The notes beneath the pieces are model-generated. The model was not told where the DNA came from. It did no database searches and worked only from the letters and a program-made list of their open reading frames with translations. Of a stretch of 64,000 bases of DNA, positions 18,646 to 28,859 are shown piece by piece. How positions within the stretch are numbered: position 1 is the stretch's first letter; every line of letters starts with the position of its first letter. Source of the DNA: Phocaeicola_A sp036804505 (GTDB taxonomy: Bacteria > Bacteroidota > Bacteroidia > Bacteroidales > Bacteroidaceae); the NCBI GenBank assembly GCA_036804505.1, contig DAIRSI010000003.1:1-64000 (forward strand). Reading direction: 5' to 3'. Both the position numbers and the translations under genes were made by a program.

Positions 18646-18678
18646 CCGGAAAACTCAGTTTGGAAGGTGGTTTTCCGG
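18646..18678 (+). promoter_or_regulatory. Hairpin between the FecR and SusC genes
   Basis: CCGGAAAAC (18646-18654) pairs perfectly with 18670-18678. No T tract follows, so it is more likely a leader structure or a weak attenuator than a full terminator. A TGTTACA motif sits at 18692-18698. Confidence 0.4.
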
Positions 18679-18751
18679 CATCTGAAACCAATGTTACAAA
18701 TTAAATCCTGTGAGAAATAATTTATATGGTTATTAATTCTAATACAAAAAT

Positions 18752-21700
18752 ATGAAAAAAAATCGAATTTGCGACTCATATTATTTTAAAATAAGAAAAG
18801 TCTCTTTATTTTTAATTTTGTTTATAATAGCAGCTTCTGCTTATTGTCAGAACCAAATTATAAAGTTGCCATCAACAAGCGCAAGTGTAAATACGATTGT
18901 TCAAGCCATAGAAAAACAAACGGACCTATCTGTGGATTATAGTCCAAATATTCTAGATCCCAATACACTTATTAATCTTGATACGAATACACCTTCTTTG
19001 TCAGCTCTTATGAAAAGTATGTTGGATGGTAAGAGTTTGAAATATGACATTCAAGGTCGTCATATTATTATAAAAAAGGCAGTTTCACAAAGAAAAGAAG
19101 TGAATGCCAGAGATAATAATGCACGAAGAAGAGTTACCGGTACAATAAAAGATACAACCGGAGAATTAATTATAGGTGCAAGTGTTCTTGTTAAAGGAAC
19201 AACAAATGGAACTATAACCGACGTGGACGGACATTTCCTGTTGGATGAAGTTCCTAATAATGCATCTTTAGTCGTTAGTTATGTAGGCTATGCTACACAA
19301 GAAGTTTCTTTAAATGGAAAAAGAAATTTGAGCATAGTATTATCTGAAGATTCAAAATTATTGGATGAAGTGGTTGTTGTGGGTTTTGGAACACAAAAGA
19401 AAGTGAATTTGACCGGTGCTGTTTCAACCGTCAGTTCTAAAGAAATCGCAGCCCGCCCTGTAAATTCAGTTGTGGATGCATTGCAAGGAACGGTTGCAGG
19501 TATGAACTTTTCTGCAGGAAGCGGCGGTGGAGCTCTTAATTCCGATAAGAAATTTAATATTCGAGGTATAGGAACTATTGGTTCTGGTTCGTCAGTTACT
19601 CCTTTGGTTTTAATTGATGGAATGGAAGGTGATATCAATACCATAAATCCTCAGGATATAGAAAATATTTCAATACTGAAAGATGCTTCTGCATCTTCTA
19701 TTTATGGTTCTCGCGCAGCAGGAGGAGTTGTTCTCGTTACTACCAAAAGCGGAAAACAAGGAAAGGTTTCAATAAATTATAATGATAATTTCCGTTTTAA
19801 CTCCCCTTTGAACATGCCTGAAATGATGGATTCTTATACATGGGCTTTATATATGAATGATGCTTGTACCAATTCCGGTAACGGAGTTTGGTTCTCTGAC
19901 AGTAAATTGAAACAAATAAAAGAAGCTCAAACCAATCCTAAAGCAGTTACCATGTTTGCCAACAACAATAATCGTTGGGAAGTTTGGGATGTTTCTGATC
20001 TTTTGCCTGTTGGAAATACCGATTGGCTTAAAGAACATTTTACCAATAGTTTCTCTCAAGAACATAATATCAGTATAAATGGTGGAAATGATTTGATGCA
20101 GTACTATGTTTCAGCTAACTATCTTGGATTAAAAGGAGCTTTGAGACATGGTGACGATACTAAGAAAAGATATACAATCACAAGCAAAGTGGATGGTCAG
20201 CTTTATAAATTCCTTAAACTGACTTATAGCATGCGTTTCAGCCGTATCGATTATGATGCACCTTCATGGGTAGGCGATCAGGATCAGGCTAATCTTTTTT
20301 ATCATAATGTGTGCAGATACTGGCCAATTATACCTGTAAAAGATCCTAATGGTTATAATGTTCCGGAATCATTCGTTGAGGAGTTGGAAAATGGTGGACG
20401 TTATAAGACACAAAAAGATGTCTTGTCTCAGCAGCTTGCTCTTTTATTTACTCCGATTAAGAATTGGAACACCCATATGGAAGTAAATTATCGAATTACA
20501 AATAATGATAATAATATCTCGAGGCTTACTACTTATGGACATGATGTAAATGGAGTACCTTACATGACAAATAATAACCCGTCCAGTGTTACAGGTTACG
20601 GTTATAAAGGAAACTATTTTAATCCCAATATCTATACGGAGTATTCTCGTTCTTTCGGTGATCATAATCTCAAGGTAATGGGAGGTTTCCAAAGTGAATG
20701 GTATCGTTATCGTGATCTTACAGGAACTCAAAAAGGAGTAATAGCAAATATTCCTACTCTTAATACAACATCTTATGATCCAACTGTTTCAGGAGGAACA
20801 CAAACATGGACAACCGCCGGATTTTTCGGACGTTTGAATTATGATTACAAAGGACGATATCTTTTAGAGGCAAATATTCGTTATGACGGTTCTTCACGCT
20901 TTTTACGTAGTAACAGATGGAAAACATTCCCGTCATTTTCAATTGGATGGAATATTGCCCAAGAAAATTTCTGGAAAAATTTGTCATCCACTGTCAATAC
21001 ACTTAAATTACGTGCTTCTTGGGGTCAGTTAGGTAACCAGAATACGGATAGTTGGTATCCATTCTATTCATTGATGGGCTATAATACGAATGCCGGCACT
21101 TGGCTGGTAAATAATGCCAAACCTAATTTATCAAGTGAGCCGTCACTTGTTTCTTCTTCCTTGACATGGGAGAAAAATCGTACTTGGGAAATCGGCTTGG
21201 ATTGGGGTGCTCTTAAAAATCGTTTGACTGGTTCTTTCGGGTATTATCAGAGAAAGACTTTTGATATGGTTGGTCCGGCTCCGGAACTTCCAGAGATTCT
21301 TGGCACAGATGTTCCTAAGGTTAATAATTTGGATATGACCTCAAAAGGTTGGGATTTGCAAATCAGATGGCAAGACTATATTAATGATTTATATTATGCA
21401 GTCAGTTTGGTATTAAGTGATAATAAGATTGTTATAGATAAATATCCAAACTCGGCCAAAGATCTTGGACAAACATATTATAAAGGAGCGCATTTAGGAG
21501 ATATTTGGGGCTACACGACTGAAGGTATTGCGAAAACAGAAGAAGAGATGAACAATCATCTTTCAAAAGCAGACCAAACATCATTGGGAAGCAATTGGAC
21601 AGCTGGTGATATCATGTATGCCGATTTAAATGGAGATGGAAAAGTCAACAAAGGTGATAATACTGCAGAAAAGCCGGGTGACTTGCGCATTATTGGTAAT

Positions 21701-22222
21701 TCTACTCCTCGCTATAATTTTGGACTTAACCTCGAAAGTGCATGGAAAGGCTTTGACCTTAAGGTCTTCTTCCAAGGAACACTGAAGCGTGACTATTGGG
21801 CTAGTGGTGCAGTTTTTTGGGGAGCTTGCGGAATTCAGAAATGGCAGGCTTTAGGCTTTACCGAACACTTGGATTATTTCCGTGCAGATTCCAATGACCC
21901 ATTGGGACAAAATCTTGACAGTTATTATCCACGTGTATCCTGGAATAGTTCGAGAGATACTTATAAACAGACTAAATACTTGCAAAATGCAGCTTATTGT
22001 CGTCTAAAGAATATTACTCTTGGTTATACTTTGCCAAAGGATATAACGAGCAAAATGTTTATACAATCGTTAAGACTCTTTGTTTCAGCAGAAAATCTGT
22101 TGATCATTACCGATTTTACCAAACTTTCTGATCCGGAGCTTATTGATGCCGAGAGTTGGGGCTTTGGTAAAACATATCCATTGTCAAAGACTATATCTTT
22201 TGGAGTTGGTTTAACATTCTAA
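18752..22222 (+). CDS. SusC-family TonB-dependent receptor with STN domain (first PUL)
   Basis: The protein has 1156 residues. The signal segment is near residues 15-32 (KVSLFLILFIIAASAYC). An STN domain follows at ~40-105 (VNTIVQAIEKQTDLSVDYSP), then a carboxypeptidase-D-like regulatory domain at ~127-200 (VTGTIKDTTGELIIGASVLV), the SusC signature LDEVVVVGFGTQKK at ~204, a plug, and a large barrel ending in aromatic Phe as expected for BAM substrates. It imports oligosaccharides together with the SusD encoded 12 nt downstream. The STN domain is the part that signals to the FecR anti-sigma factor, which matches the two genes upstream. Confidence 0.95.
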   Translation: MKKNRICDSYYFKIRKVSLFLILFIIAASAYCQNQIIKLPSTSASVNTIVQAIEKQTDLSVDYSPNILDPNTLINLDTNTPSLSALMKSMLDGKSLKYDIQGRHIIIKKAVSQRKEVNARDNNARRRVTGTIKDTTGELIIGASVLVKGTTNGTITDVDGHFLLDEVPNNASLVVSYVGYATQEVSLNGKRNLSIVLSEDSKLLDEVVVVGFGTQKKVNLTGAVSTVSSKEIAARPVNSVVDALQGTVAGMNFSAGSGGGALNSDKKFNIRGIGTIGSGSSVTPLVLIDGMEGDINTINPQDIENISILKDASASSIYGSRAAGGVVLVTTKSGKQGKVSINYNDNFRFNSPLNMPEMMDSYTWALYMNDACTNSGNGVWFSDSKLKQIKEAQTNPKAVTMFANNNNRWEVWDVSDLLPVGNTDWLKEHFTNSFSQEHNISINGGNDLMQYYVSANYLGLKGALRHGDDTKKRYTITSKVDGQLYKFLKLTYSMRFSRIDYDAPSWVGDQDQANLFYHNVCRYWPIIPVKDPNGYNVPESFVEELENGGRYKTQKDVLSQQLALLFTPIKNWNTHMEVNYRITNNDNNISRLTTYGHDVNGVPYMTNNNPSSVTGYGYKGNYFNPNIYTEYSRSFGDHNLKVMGGFQSEWYRYRDLTGTQKGVIANIPTLNTTSYDPTVSGGTQTWTTAGFFGRLNYDYKGRYLLEANIRYDGSSRFLRSNRWKTFPSFSIGWNIAQENFWKNLSSTVNTLKLRASWGQLGNQNTDSWYPFYSLMGYNTNAGTWLVNNAKPNLSSEPSLVSSSLTWEKNRTWEIGLDWGALKNRLTGSFGYYQRKTFDMVGPAPELPEILGTDVPKVNNLDMTSKGWDLQIRWQDYINDLYYAVSLVLSDNKIVIDKYPNSAKDLGQTYYKGAHLGDIWGYTTEGIAKTEEEMNNHLSKADQTSLGSNWTAGDIMYADLNGDGKVNKGDNTAEKPGDLRIIGNSTPRYNFGLNLESAWKGFDLKVFFQGTLKRDYWASGAVFWGACGIQKWQALGFTEHLDYFRADSNDPLGQNLDSYYPRVSWNSSRDTYKQTKYLQNAAYCRLKNITLGYTLPKDITSKMFIQSLRLFVSAENLLIITDFTKLSDPELIDAESWGFGKTYPLSKTISFGVGLTF

Positions 22223-22234
22223 AGTCAGATTATT

Positions 22235-24268
22235 ATGAAAATAAAAAATTCATTTATATTTTTATTGGGTTCATTGCTTTTTGGATTAACATCTTGCAAT
22301 GATTATCTCGATCGGGAGCCTGAAGATTCCATTACACCGGAAAAATATTTTACTTCTGAAGCAGATTTAGCATCATATACAATTAATTTGTATCGATTCA
22401 ACAGTTTCAAGCAAGGCAGTTATGACCCTGATGTATTTGGCGATGATGATGGTACGGATAACCAAGCTGCTGTTGAATATTCCACACGTTGGGTACCTGG
22501 TCAATGGCTAGTACCTTCTACTGTTACAAAGACTAATTATTCAGATCCGTGGAATTTTAGACAAATTCGTCATTGCAACTATTTTTTAAGTCAGGTTTTA
22601 CCAAAGTATCAGGCAGGCAAAATTCTTGGGAATACAGCAAATATTAAGCACTACATTGGAGAAATCTATGTACTTCGGGCTTACGAATATTTTGATAAGC
22701 TGAAAAAAATTGGTGATTGTCCTATCGTTACGACGGCTCTCACTGATAATGAAGACACATTAGTAGTGGCCTCTAAACGTCAGCCGATGAATAAAGTTGC
22801 CAGATTCATTTTGCAAGATCTGGATAATGCCATATCTCTTCTTGAGGAAACATCTCCGGGCGGTAAAAACAGAATAAGTAAGAATGTGGCTTATTTGTTG
22901 CGTTCGAGAGTTGCTCTTTATGCCGGAACATGGCTCAAATATCATAAAGGAACTGCATTTGTTCCTGGAGGTCCGGGATGGCCTGGAAATACGGCAGATT
23001 TGGGAAGTGGCTACAATATTGATACAGAAATCAACTATTTCCTTACAGAAGCCATGTCTTCGGCAAAAGTTGTTGGAGATCAAATGGTTGGCAAGTTAGC
23101 CGTAAACACAGAAAGTAAAGAAGGTATGGATGCCAGTTTCAACAGCTTGAATCCTTATTATACAATGTTCTGTGATGAAAATATGGAAAACTATGATGAG
23201 GTTATAATGTGGAAAGCGTTCAACAGAGAACTTGGAGTAATAAATAATGTTCAGTTCTTATTAGAGAGAAGCGGAAGTGGAACCGGTTATACAAGAGGAA
23301 TGGTAAATTCTTTTCTGATGCGTAATGGTCTTCCTATATATGCATCCGGTTCCGGTTATGATTCCAATTGGGAAAAACAGGGCGTTACTGCAACATTGCA
23401 AAATCGTGATTCCAGAATCCAGATTTTCACGAAGCGGGATGGTGATGTGAATTGTTATGATGAAGATGGTTCTCCTGAATTGTTTGATCTTACCTGGGTT
23501 GCATCCGGTATAAATCAAAATCGTAATACAACAGGATTCAGTATAAAGAAATATAAGCATTATAACAGCCGTTTCACTTTTACACATGACTATGGAACCA
23601 CAGGCAGTCTCGTATTTCGTGGAGCAGAGGCACTGCTTAATTATATGGAAGCCAGCTATGAAAAAACAGGAGTTATTGATGCAACAGCAGATAAGTATTG
23701 GCGTGCATTACGCAGTCGTGCAAAAGTTAATGAAAATTATTCTGTGACGATTGCAGCTACAAATATGAGTGAGGAAGCCAAAGGTGATTTTGGAGCTTAT
23801 TCACACGGTAAATTAATTGATGCGACTTTATATAATATCCGTCGTGAACGTCGTGATGAATTTATTTCTGAAGGAATGCGTTGGGATGATTTAAGACGTT
23901 GGCGTGCTTGCGATCAGATTAAAAATTATCAGATTGAAGGTATGCGTTATTGGGGATCTATATATGAAGGCAACTTGAAGGGTAAATCTGGAGACAATCT
24001 TGTTAGAGTTGATGTATCAGGAGGAACCGGCAATATGTCTGATTATAACATAAGTGGTCCTTATATTCGTCCTTACCAGATATCCAAAGTAAATAACTCT
24101 GTTTTTGACGGATATAATTTTACTCCGGCATATTATCTGAGTCCGCTTCCTCAAAGTGTTTTCCGCCAGACAGCAAGTGGAGATAAGACAGATTTAAATA
24201 CTTCTGTGATTTATCAGAACCCCGGATGGCCGAAGATTGCGGGTCAAAGTGCAGAAAGTGTTCAATAA
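22235..24268 (+). CDS. SusD/RagB-family glycan-binding lipoprotein (first PUL)
   Basis: The protein has 677 residues with a lipoprotein signal (SLLFGLTSCNDYLDREPED, lipidated Cys in LTSC). The N-terminal TPR part contains YIGEIYVLRAYEYFDKLKKIGDCPIV and the C-terminal half contains IRRERRDEFISEGMRWDDLRRWRACD, both diagnostic for SusD. It caps the adjacent SusC and captures glycan at the cell surface. It is longer than most SusDs (500-600), with an extended tail after the usual QNPG end motif. The sugar bound cannot be predicted from sequence. Confidence 0.94.
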   Translation: MKIKNSFIFLLGSLLFGLTSCNDYLDREPEDSITPEKYFTSEADLASYTINLYRFNSFKQGSYDPDVFGDDDGTDNQAAVEYSTRWVPGQWLVPSTVTKTNYSDPWNFRQIRHCNYFLSQVLPKYQAGKILGNTANIKHYIGEIYVLRAYEYFDKLKKIGDCPIVTTALTDNEDTLVVASKRQPMNKVARFILQDLDNAISLLEETSPGGKNRISKNVAYLLRSRVALYAGTWLKYHKGTAFVPGGPGWPGNTADLGSGYNIDTEINYFLTEAMSSAKVVGDQMVGKLAVNTESKEGMDASFNSLNPYYTMFCDENMENYDEVIMWKAFNRELGVINNVQFLLERSGSGTGYTRGMVNSFLMRNGLPIYASGSGYDSNWEKQGVTATLQNRDSRIQIFTKRDGDVNCYDEDGSPELFDLTWVASGINQNRNTTGFSIKKYKHYNSRFTFTHDYGTTGSLVFRGAEALLNYMEASYEKTGVIDATADKYWRALRSRAKVNENYSVTIAATNMSEEAKGDFGAYSHGKLIDATLYNIRRERRDEFISEGMRWDDLRRWRACDQIKNYQIEGMRYWGSIYEGNLKGKSGDNLVRVDVSGGTGNMSDYNISGPYIRPYQISKVNNSVFDGYNFTPAYYLSPLPQSVFRQTASGDKTDLNTSVIYQNPGWPKIAGQSAESVQ

Positions 24269-24282
24269 ACATATTACTCATC

Positions 24283-24323
24283 ATTTAGCAGGTATCAAAA
24301 GACATATTTGATACCTGCTAAAT
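24283..24323. promoter_or_regulatory. 17-bp dyad between SusD and the GH95-like operon
   Basis: Arms 24283-24299 and 24307-24323 are perfect complements around a 7-nt loop. The dyad can end the susCD transcript, although the T tract after it is interrupted. The downstream promoter's -33 TTTG (24307-24310) lies in its right arm, so it may also be an operator. Confidence 0.65.
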
Positions 24324-24338
24324 AAAGATTTATCTTTG
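24307..24338 (+). promoter_or_regulatory. Promoter of the GH95-like/GH20-like operon
   Basis: TTTG 24307-24310 and TATCTTTG 24331-24338 are 24 nt apart, start to start, matching the Bacteroidota consensus; the ATG follows 25 nt later. Confidence 0.6.
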
Positions 24339-24363
24339 TTTTATTAATCAAAAAAAATTAGTA

Positions 24364-26592
24364 ATGAAAACAAAATTATTTGCTCTCATCGGATTATTAT
24401 TCTTTACCTTTAGCATTCAAGCTAAAGATAATCCACTTATAAGAGTTTCTGATAATGATTTCAAATTCGAAGCTTTAAATACAAAATGGTATGATGGTGT
24501 TCCATTAGGAAATGGTACCGTAGGTGAACTTTTGTGGAAAAAAGGCAATTCATTGCGATTTGCTTTGGATCGCATAGATTTATGGGATTTACACCCTGTT
24601 GACAGTTTAGCAGGACCGAATTATCGATTCTCTTGGGTTGCAGAGCATATAAGAAACAATAATTATCTGCCTGTACAACAAAAATTTGATATTCCATATG
24701 ATAAGGAACCTACTCCATGCAAACTGCCCGGTGCAGCATTTGAATTTTCCTTAAAAAAACTTGGAGAACCGGAAAATGTCAAGATTATCCTTTACAATGC
24801 ACTGTGTCAAATAGACTGGAAAAACGGTACCCAATTGCAAACTTTTGTACATGCAAATGAACCAGTTGGCTGTTTCCTTTTTAAGAATCTAAAGGCTGAT
24901 ATCAAGCCTACATTCTTTGCTCCTGTTTATCAGAATCGGACAGGGGAAAAATTGAAGACTAATGGAGCTCAATATGGAAATAGCGTTGAAATGTTAGGTT
25001 ATGAACAAGGCCCCGTTGTAGAGACAAGTAATAAAATTGTTTATCACCAAGTGGGTTGGAATGGATTTTATTATGATGTTGCAATTTGTTGGAAGAAAGT
25101 GGGGACAACTCTTTTTGGTACATGGAGTGTTACTTCATCCTTTACAAAGGATAATGCAGAAATGAAAGCCGAACAGGCTTTAAAGAAAGGATTTGATAAA
25201 AATTTTAGCGAGCATATGGTTTATTGGAAAAATTATTGGGCAAAGTCTTCCATTACAATACCAGATACAAATATGCAAAAGATTTATCAGATGCAAATGT
25301 ATTTGATAGGATCTGCTTCAAGAAAGAATTCATTTCCAATAAATCTTCAGTCTGTATGGAGTGCTGATAATGGATTGCTTCCTGCCTGGAAGGGAGATTA
25401 TCATCATGATATGAATACAAATTTTGCATATACGCCGGAGTTTACCAGTAATCATCTGGATGAAGAACTTGCTTTTATAAATACACTTTGGAATGAGCGT
25501 GATGTCTTTAAAAAATATACAAAGACCTATTATCAGAAAAACGGAATAAATGTGCCTGGAGTCATGAGCCTTACCGGTGAACCGATGGGAGGATGGATTC
25601 AATATGCCATGTCCCAAACTATTGGCGCTTGGTTGTCTCAATATTTCTACTGGTATTGGAAATATTCCCAGGACCGTACATTTCTTAAAGAAAAAGCATA
25701 TCCTTTCTTGAAGGAAGTGTCCACTTTCCTTGAAGAACAAACCATTATAAACAAAGATGGCAAGAGAACATTGGAATTTAGTTCGAGTCCTGAATTTTAC
25801 GATAATTCACGTCAAGCTTGGTTCGATAATCTGACGAATAACGACAATGCCCTTATCCGTTTTGCCTTTAAAGCAACTTCTGAGTTGGCCAATGAATTAG
25901 GAAAGAAGGATGAATCGGAACATTGGAAGAAACTCCTTTATGAAATGATTGATTATGATCTTACCCCAAGTGGAAGTTTATCAATCGCAAAAGGTTTTCC
26001 TTATATAACTCATAGACACCTTTCTAATATAATGGCCATTTATCCGCTTGGTGTTCTTGATTTGAGTGATGGACCGGAAGCTCAGCGTATTATTCGTGCC
26101 TCTGTTGATGAATTGTCACACTGTAGCATTAAGAACTGGTGGGGATTTACTTACCCTTGGTTTGCTAATTTGCAAGCGCGTGTATTTGACGGTGATGGAG
26201 CCATTAAAACTCTTAATACATATATGGCACGTTTTTGCTCGAAGAATACTTGGCATTTGAATGGAGACCAGACACATTCCGGATTATACAGCTTTACGGA
26301 TGATCCTGTTACAGTGGAAGGTACTTTGGAATTGGCTGCAGCACTTCAGGAAATGCTTATCCAGAGTCATACAGGAGTGATCCATCTGTTCCCTGCCATA
26401 CCGTCCGACTGGAAAAATGTATCTTTTGATAAATTACGTACAGAAGGAGGTTTCCTTGTTTCTGCAAAAATGGAAAATGGAAAGGTTACCAGTATACGTG
26501 TCTTTTCAGAAAATGGTGGAACAATAAAATTATCGATGCCAGAGGTCAGATCATTCAATATACCTGCAAATAAATGGATTGATATACGCTAA
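24364..26592 (+). CDS. GH95-like secreted glycoside hydrolase, copy 1
   Basis: The protein has 742 residues with signal peptide MKTKLFALIGLLFFTFSIQA. The N-terminal beta domain begins KWYDGVPLGNGTVGELLWKK. The central (alpha/alpha)6 barrel carries NLQSVWSADNGLLPAWKGDYHHDMN, GWIQYAMSQTIGAWLSQYFYWYW and LEFSSSPEFYD. The C-terminal domain has LLIQSHTGVIHLFPAIPSDWKNVSF-type sequence that closely resembles GH95 enzymes (LFPAIP...GGFLVSAKMENGKV). GH95 members cleave alpha-L-fucose or alpha-L-galactose. The N-terminal part departs from classical GH95, so an unassigned relative in the same fold group is possible. The next gene is a close paralogue. Confidence 0.72.
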   Translation: MKTKLFALIGLLFFTFSIQAKDNPLIRVSDNDFKFEALNTKWYDGVPLGNGTVGELLWKKGNSLRFALDRIDLWDLHPVDSLAGPNYRFSWVAEHIRNNNYLPVQQKFDIPYDKEPTPCKLPGAAFEFSLKKLGEPENVKIILYNALCQIDWKNGTQLQTFVHANEPVGCFLFKNLKADIKPTFFAPVYQNRTGEKLKTNGAQYGNSVEMLGYEQGPVVETSNKIVYHQVGWNGFYYDVAICWKKVGTTLFGTWSVTSSFTKDNAEMKAEQALKKGFDKNFSEHMVYWKNYWAKSSITIPDTNMQKIYQMQMYLIGSASRKNSFPINLQSVWSADNGLLPAWKGDYHHDMNTNFAYTPEFTSNHLDEELAFINTLWNERDVFKKYTKTYYQKNGINVPGVMSLTGEPMGGWIQYAMSQTIGAWLSQYFYWYWKYSQDRTFLKEKAYPFLKEVSTFLEEQTIINKDGKRTLEFSSSPEFYDNSRQAWFDNLTNNDNALIRFAFKATSELANELGKKDESEHWKKLLYEMIDYDLTPSGSLSIAKGFPYITHRHLSNIMAIYPLGVLDLSDGPEAQRIIRASVDELSHCSIKNWWGFTYPWFANLQARVFDGDGAIKTLNTYMARFCSKNTWHLNGDQTHSGLYSFTDDPVTVEGTLELAAALQEMLIQSHTGVIHLFPAIPSDWKNVSFDKLRTEGGFLVSAKMENGKVTSIRVFSENGGTIKLSMPEVRSFNIPANKWIDIR

Positions 26593-26633
26593 TGCGATTG
26601 CAATTTATTACTAACCTAAATATATATAAATTA

Positions 26634-28859
26634 ATGAAAACAAGACTTTTTGCAATCATCAGTTTTTTATTCTTAGCTTTATGTAGTTATGCATCTGATA
26701 CCCCCCAGATGAAAACGTCGGCGAGCGATTATAATTTTTCGGAACTAAGTACCGTATGGTATGATGGAATTCCTCTTGGCAACGGTACGGTTGGAGAGTT
26801 ACTCTGGAAGAAGGACAATTCCTTACGTTTTGCTCTGGACCGAATTGATTTATGGGATTTGCATCCTGTCGACAGTTTGTCGGGTCCTAATTATCGCTTT
26901 TCCTGGGTGGCTGATCATATTAGAAAGAATGATTACAGACCGGTACAATTAAAGTTTGACGTTCCATATAATGCTGAACCCACTCCTTGTAAGATTCCGG
27001 GAGCAGCAATGGAGTTCCCCTTAAAGGAATTGGGTGCGCCTACGAGTATAAAACTGATTCTCTATAATGCCATGTGTGTTATAAATTGGAAAAACGGTAC
27101 TCAATTACAAACATTTGTTCACGCCACTGAACCTGTAGGATATTTTGTATTCAAAAATCTGAAAGTCGATTTCAAGCCGAAATTGATAGTCCCTATCTAT
27201 CAAAAAAGTGCGGAGAAAGTCAAGATGAATGGTCCGGAAGTCGGTCAAAAGCCTCAGTCTTTAGGCTATGAGCAAGGAAAAATAACAGAAACAAACAATA
27301 AGATCATTTATCATCAAGTAGGATGGAATGGTTTTTATTATGATGTAGCTATCTGTTGGAAAAAAGTCGGAGACAATCTTTATGGAACATGGAGTATTAC
27401 ATCATCTTTTACAAAAGACAAGGCTGAATCGAAAGCTCTTATTGCATTGAATAAGGGTTTTGATAAAAATTATAGCGAACATATGGTGTATTGGAAAAAG
27501 TATTGGAATATGTCTTCCGTATCAATTCCGGACGCTAAATTGCAAAGTTTCTATCAGAAGCAGATGTATCTGTTTGGTTCTTCTTCCAGAAAAGATTCTT
27601 ATCCTATCAATCTTCAGTCTGTATGGACTGCTGATGATGGATTGTTACCTGCATGGAAGGGAGATTATCACCATGATATGAATTCAGAAGTTTGTTATTG
27701 GCCTACTTTTAAAAGCAACCATTTGGATGAAGGCATGGCTTTGATCAACACTCTTTGGAAAGAACGTGATGTATATAAAAAATATACAAGGACTTATTTT
27801 CAAAAAGAAGGATTGAATGTGCCCGGAGTGATGACTTTGGCAGGTGAACCTATGGGTGGATGGATTCAATATGCCATGTCTCAAACATCCGGTGCATGGC
27901 TGTCCCAATATTTCTATTTGCATTGGAAATACACTCAAGATCGTAAGTTCCTTCAGGAAAGAGCCTATCCTTTTTTAAAGGATGTGTCAACTTTTTTGGA
28001 ACATCAGACAATTATTAACAAAGATGGAATACGTACCTTGGAATTCAGCTCTAATCCTGAATATTTCAATAATGATTGTAAAGCTTGGTTCAAAGATATC
28101 ACAAATAATGATTTGTCTTTAATACGTTTTGCTTTTAAGGCAACGTCAGAACTGGCTACGGAGTTGAATAAAAAGGATGAGGCTGAACATTGGACAAAAC
28201 TTTTAAATCAGTTGCCGTTTTTTGATACTACAGCTGAAGGAAGTTTGACTTTTGCCAAAGGATTTCCATATACCAGTTACCGTCATCTTGACAATGCAAT
28301 GGCAATATATCCTTTAGGTCTCCTGGATTTAAGTAACGGACCCGAAGATGAGAGGATAATTCATGCAACAATGAAAGATATTGATAAGGAAGGTGTAAAA
28401 GAATGGTGGGGATTTACTTATCCATGGTATGCTAATTTGAAAGCACGTGTATTTGATGGAGAAAGTGCAGCCAAAGCCCTTCACACATATGCAGATTGTT
28501 TTTGCTCTAAGAATACTTTCTGTCTGAATGGTGATCAAAGCAAGTCTGGCATGCATAGTTATACAGACAATCCATTTACGATAGAAGGTGGTTTTGGATT
28601 CGCATCTGCAATTCAGGAAATGCTTATTCAGAGTCATACAGGAACGGTAAAAATATTCCCGGCAATACCTAGAGACTGGAAGAATGTTTCTTTTGATAAA
28701 TTGAGAGTTATTGGAGGTTTTCTTGTTTCAGCCAAGATGGAAAATGGAAAAATCAATGGTGTTAAAGTCTTTTCAGAGAAGGGCGGAAAATTAAAAATTG
28801 ATTATCCTACTATTCAGACAGTCGATGTACCTGCAGGAAAATGGATAGATGTTCGATGA
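26634..28859 (+). CDS. GH95-like secreted glycoside hydrolase, copy 2
   Basis: The protein has 741 residues from the ATG at 26634, which opens a signal peptide (MKTRLFAIISFLFLALCSYA); an ATG at 26592 would give no proper signal. It aligns with the upstream gene end to end, with long identical blocks (WYDG.PLGNGTVGELLWKK, LRFALDRIDLWDLHPVDSL, SFDKLR, GGFLVSAKMENGK). Differences cluster in barrel loops; for example, EVCYWPTFKSNHLDE replaces NFAYTPEFTSNHLDE. A tandem duplication followed by divergence of the substrate pocket is the simplest reading. The stop overlaps the ATG of the GH20-like gene (ATGA), which suggests translational coupling. Confidence 0.72.
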   Translation: MKTRLFAIISFLFLALCSYASDTPQMKTSASDYNFSELSTVWYDGIPLGNGTVGELLWKKDNSLRFALDRIDLWDLHPVDSLSGPNYRFSWVADHIRKNDYRPVQLKFDVPYNAEPTPCKIPGAAMEFPLKELGAPTSIKLILYNAMCVINWKNGTQLQTFVHATEPVGYFVFKNLKVDFKPKLIVPIYQKSAEKVKMNGPEVGQKPQSLGYEQGKITETNNKIIYHQVGWNGFYYDVAICWKKVGDNLYGTWSITSSFTKDKAESKALIALNKGFDKNYSEHMVYWKKYWNMSSVSIPDAKLQSFYQKQMYLFGSSSRKDSYPINLQSVWTADDGLLPAWKGDYHHDMNSEVCYWPTFKSNHLDEGMALINTLWKERDVYKKYTRTYFQKEGLNVPGVMTLAGEPMGGWIQYAMSQTSGAWLSQYFYLHWKYTQDRKFLQERAYPFLKDVSTFLEHQTIINKDGIRTLEFSSNPEYFNNDCKAWFKDITNNDLSLIRFAFKATSELATELNKKDEAEHWTKLLNQLPFFDTTAEGSLTFAKGFPYTSYRHLDNAMAIYPLGLLDLSNGPEDERIIHATMKDIDKEGVKEWWGFTYPWYANLKARVFDGESAAKALHTYADCFCSKNTFCLNGDQSKSGMHSYTDNPFTIEGGFGFASAIQEMLIQSHTGTVKIFPAIPRDWKNVSFDKLRVIGGFLVSAKMENGKINGVKVFSEKGGKLKIDYPTIQTVDVPAGKWIDVR

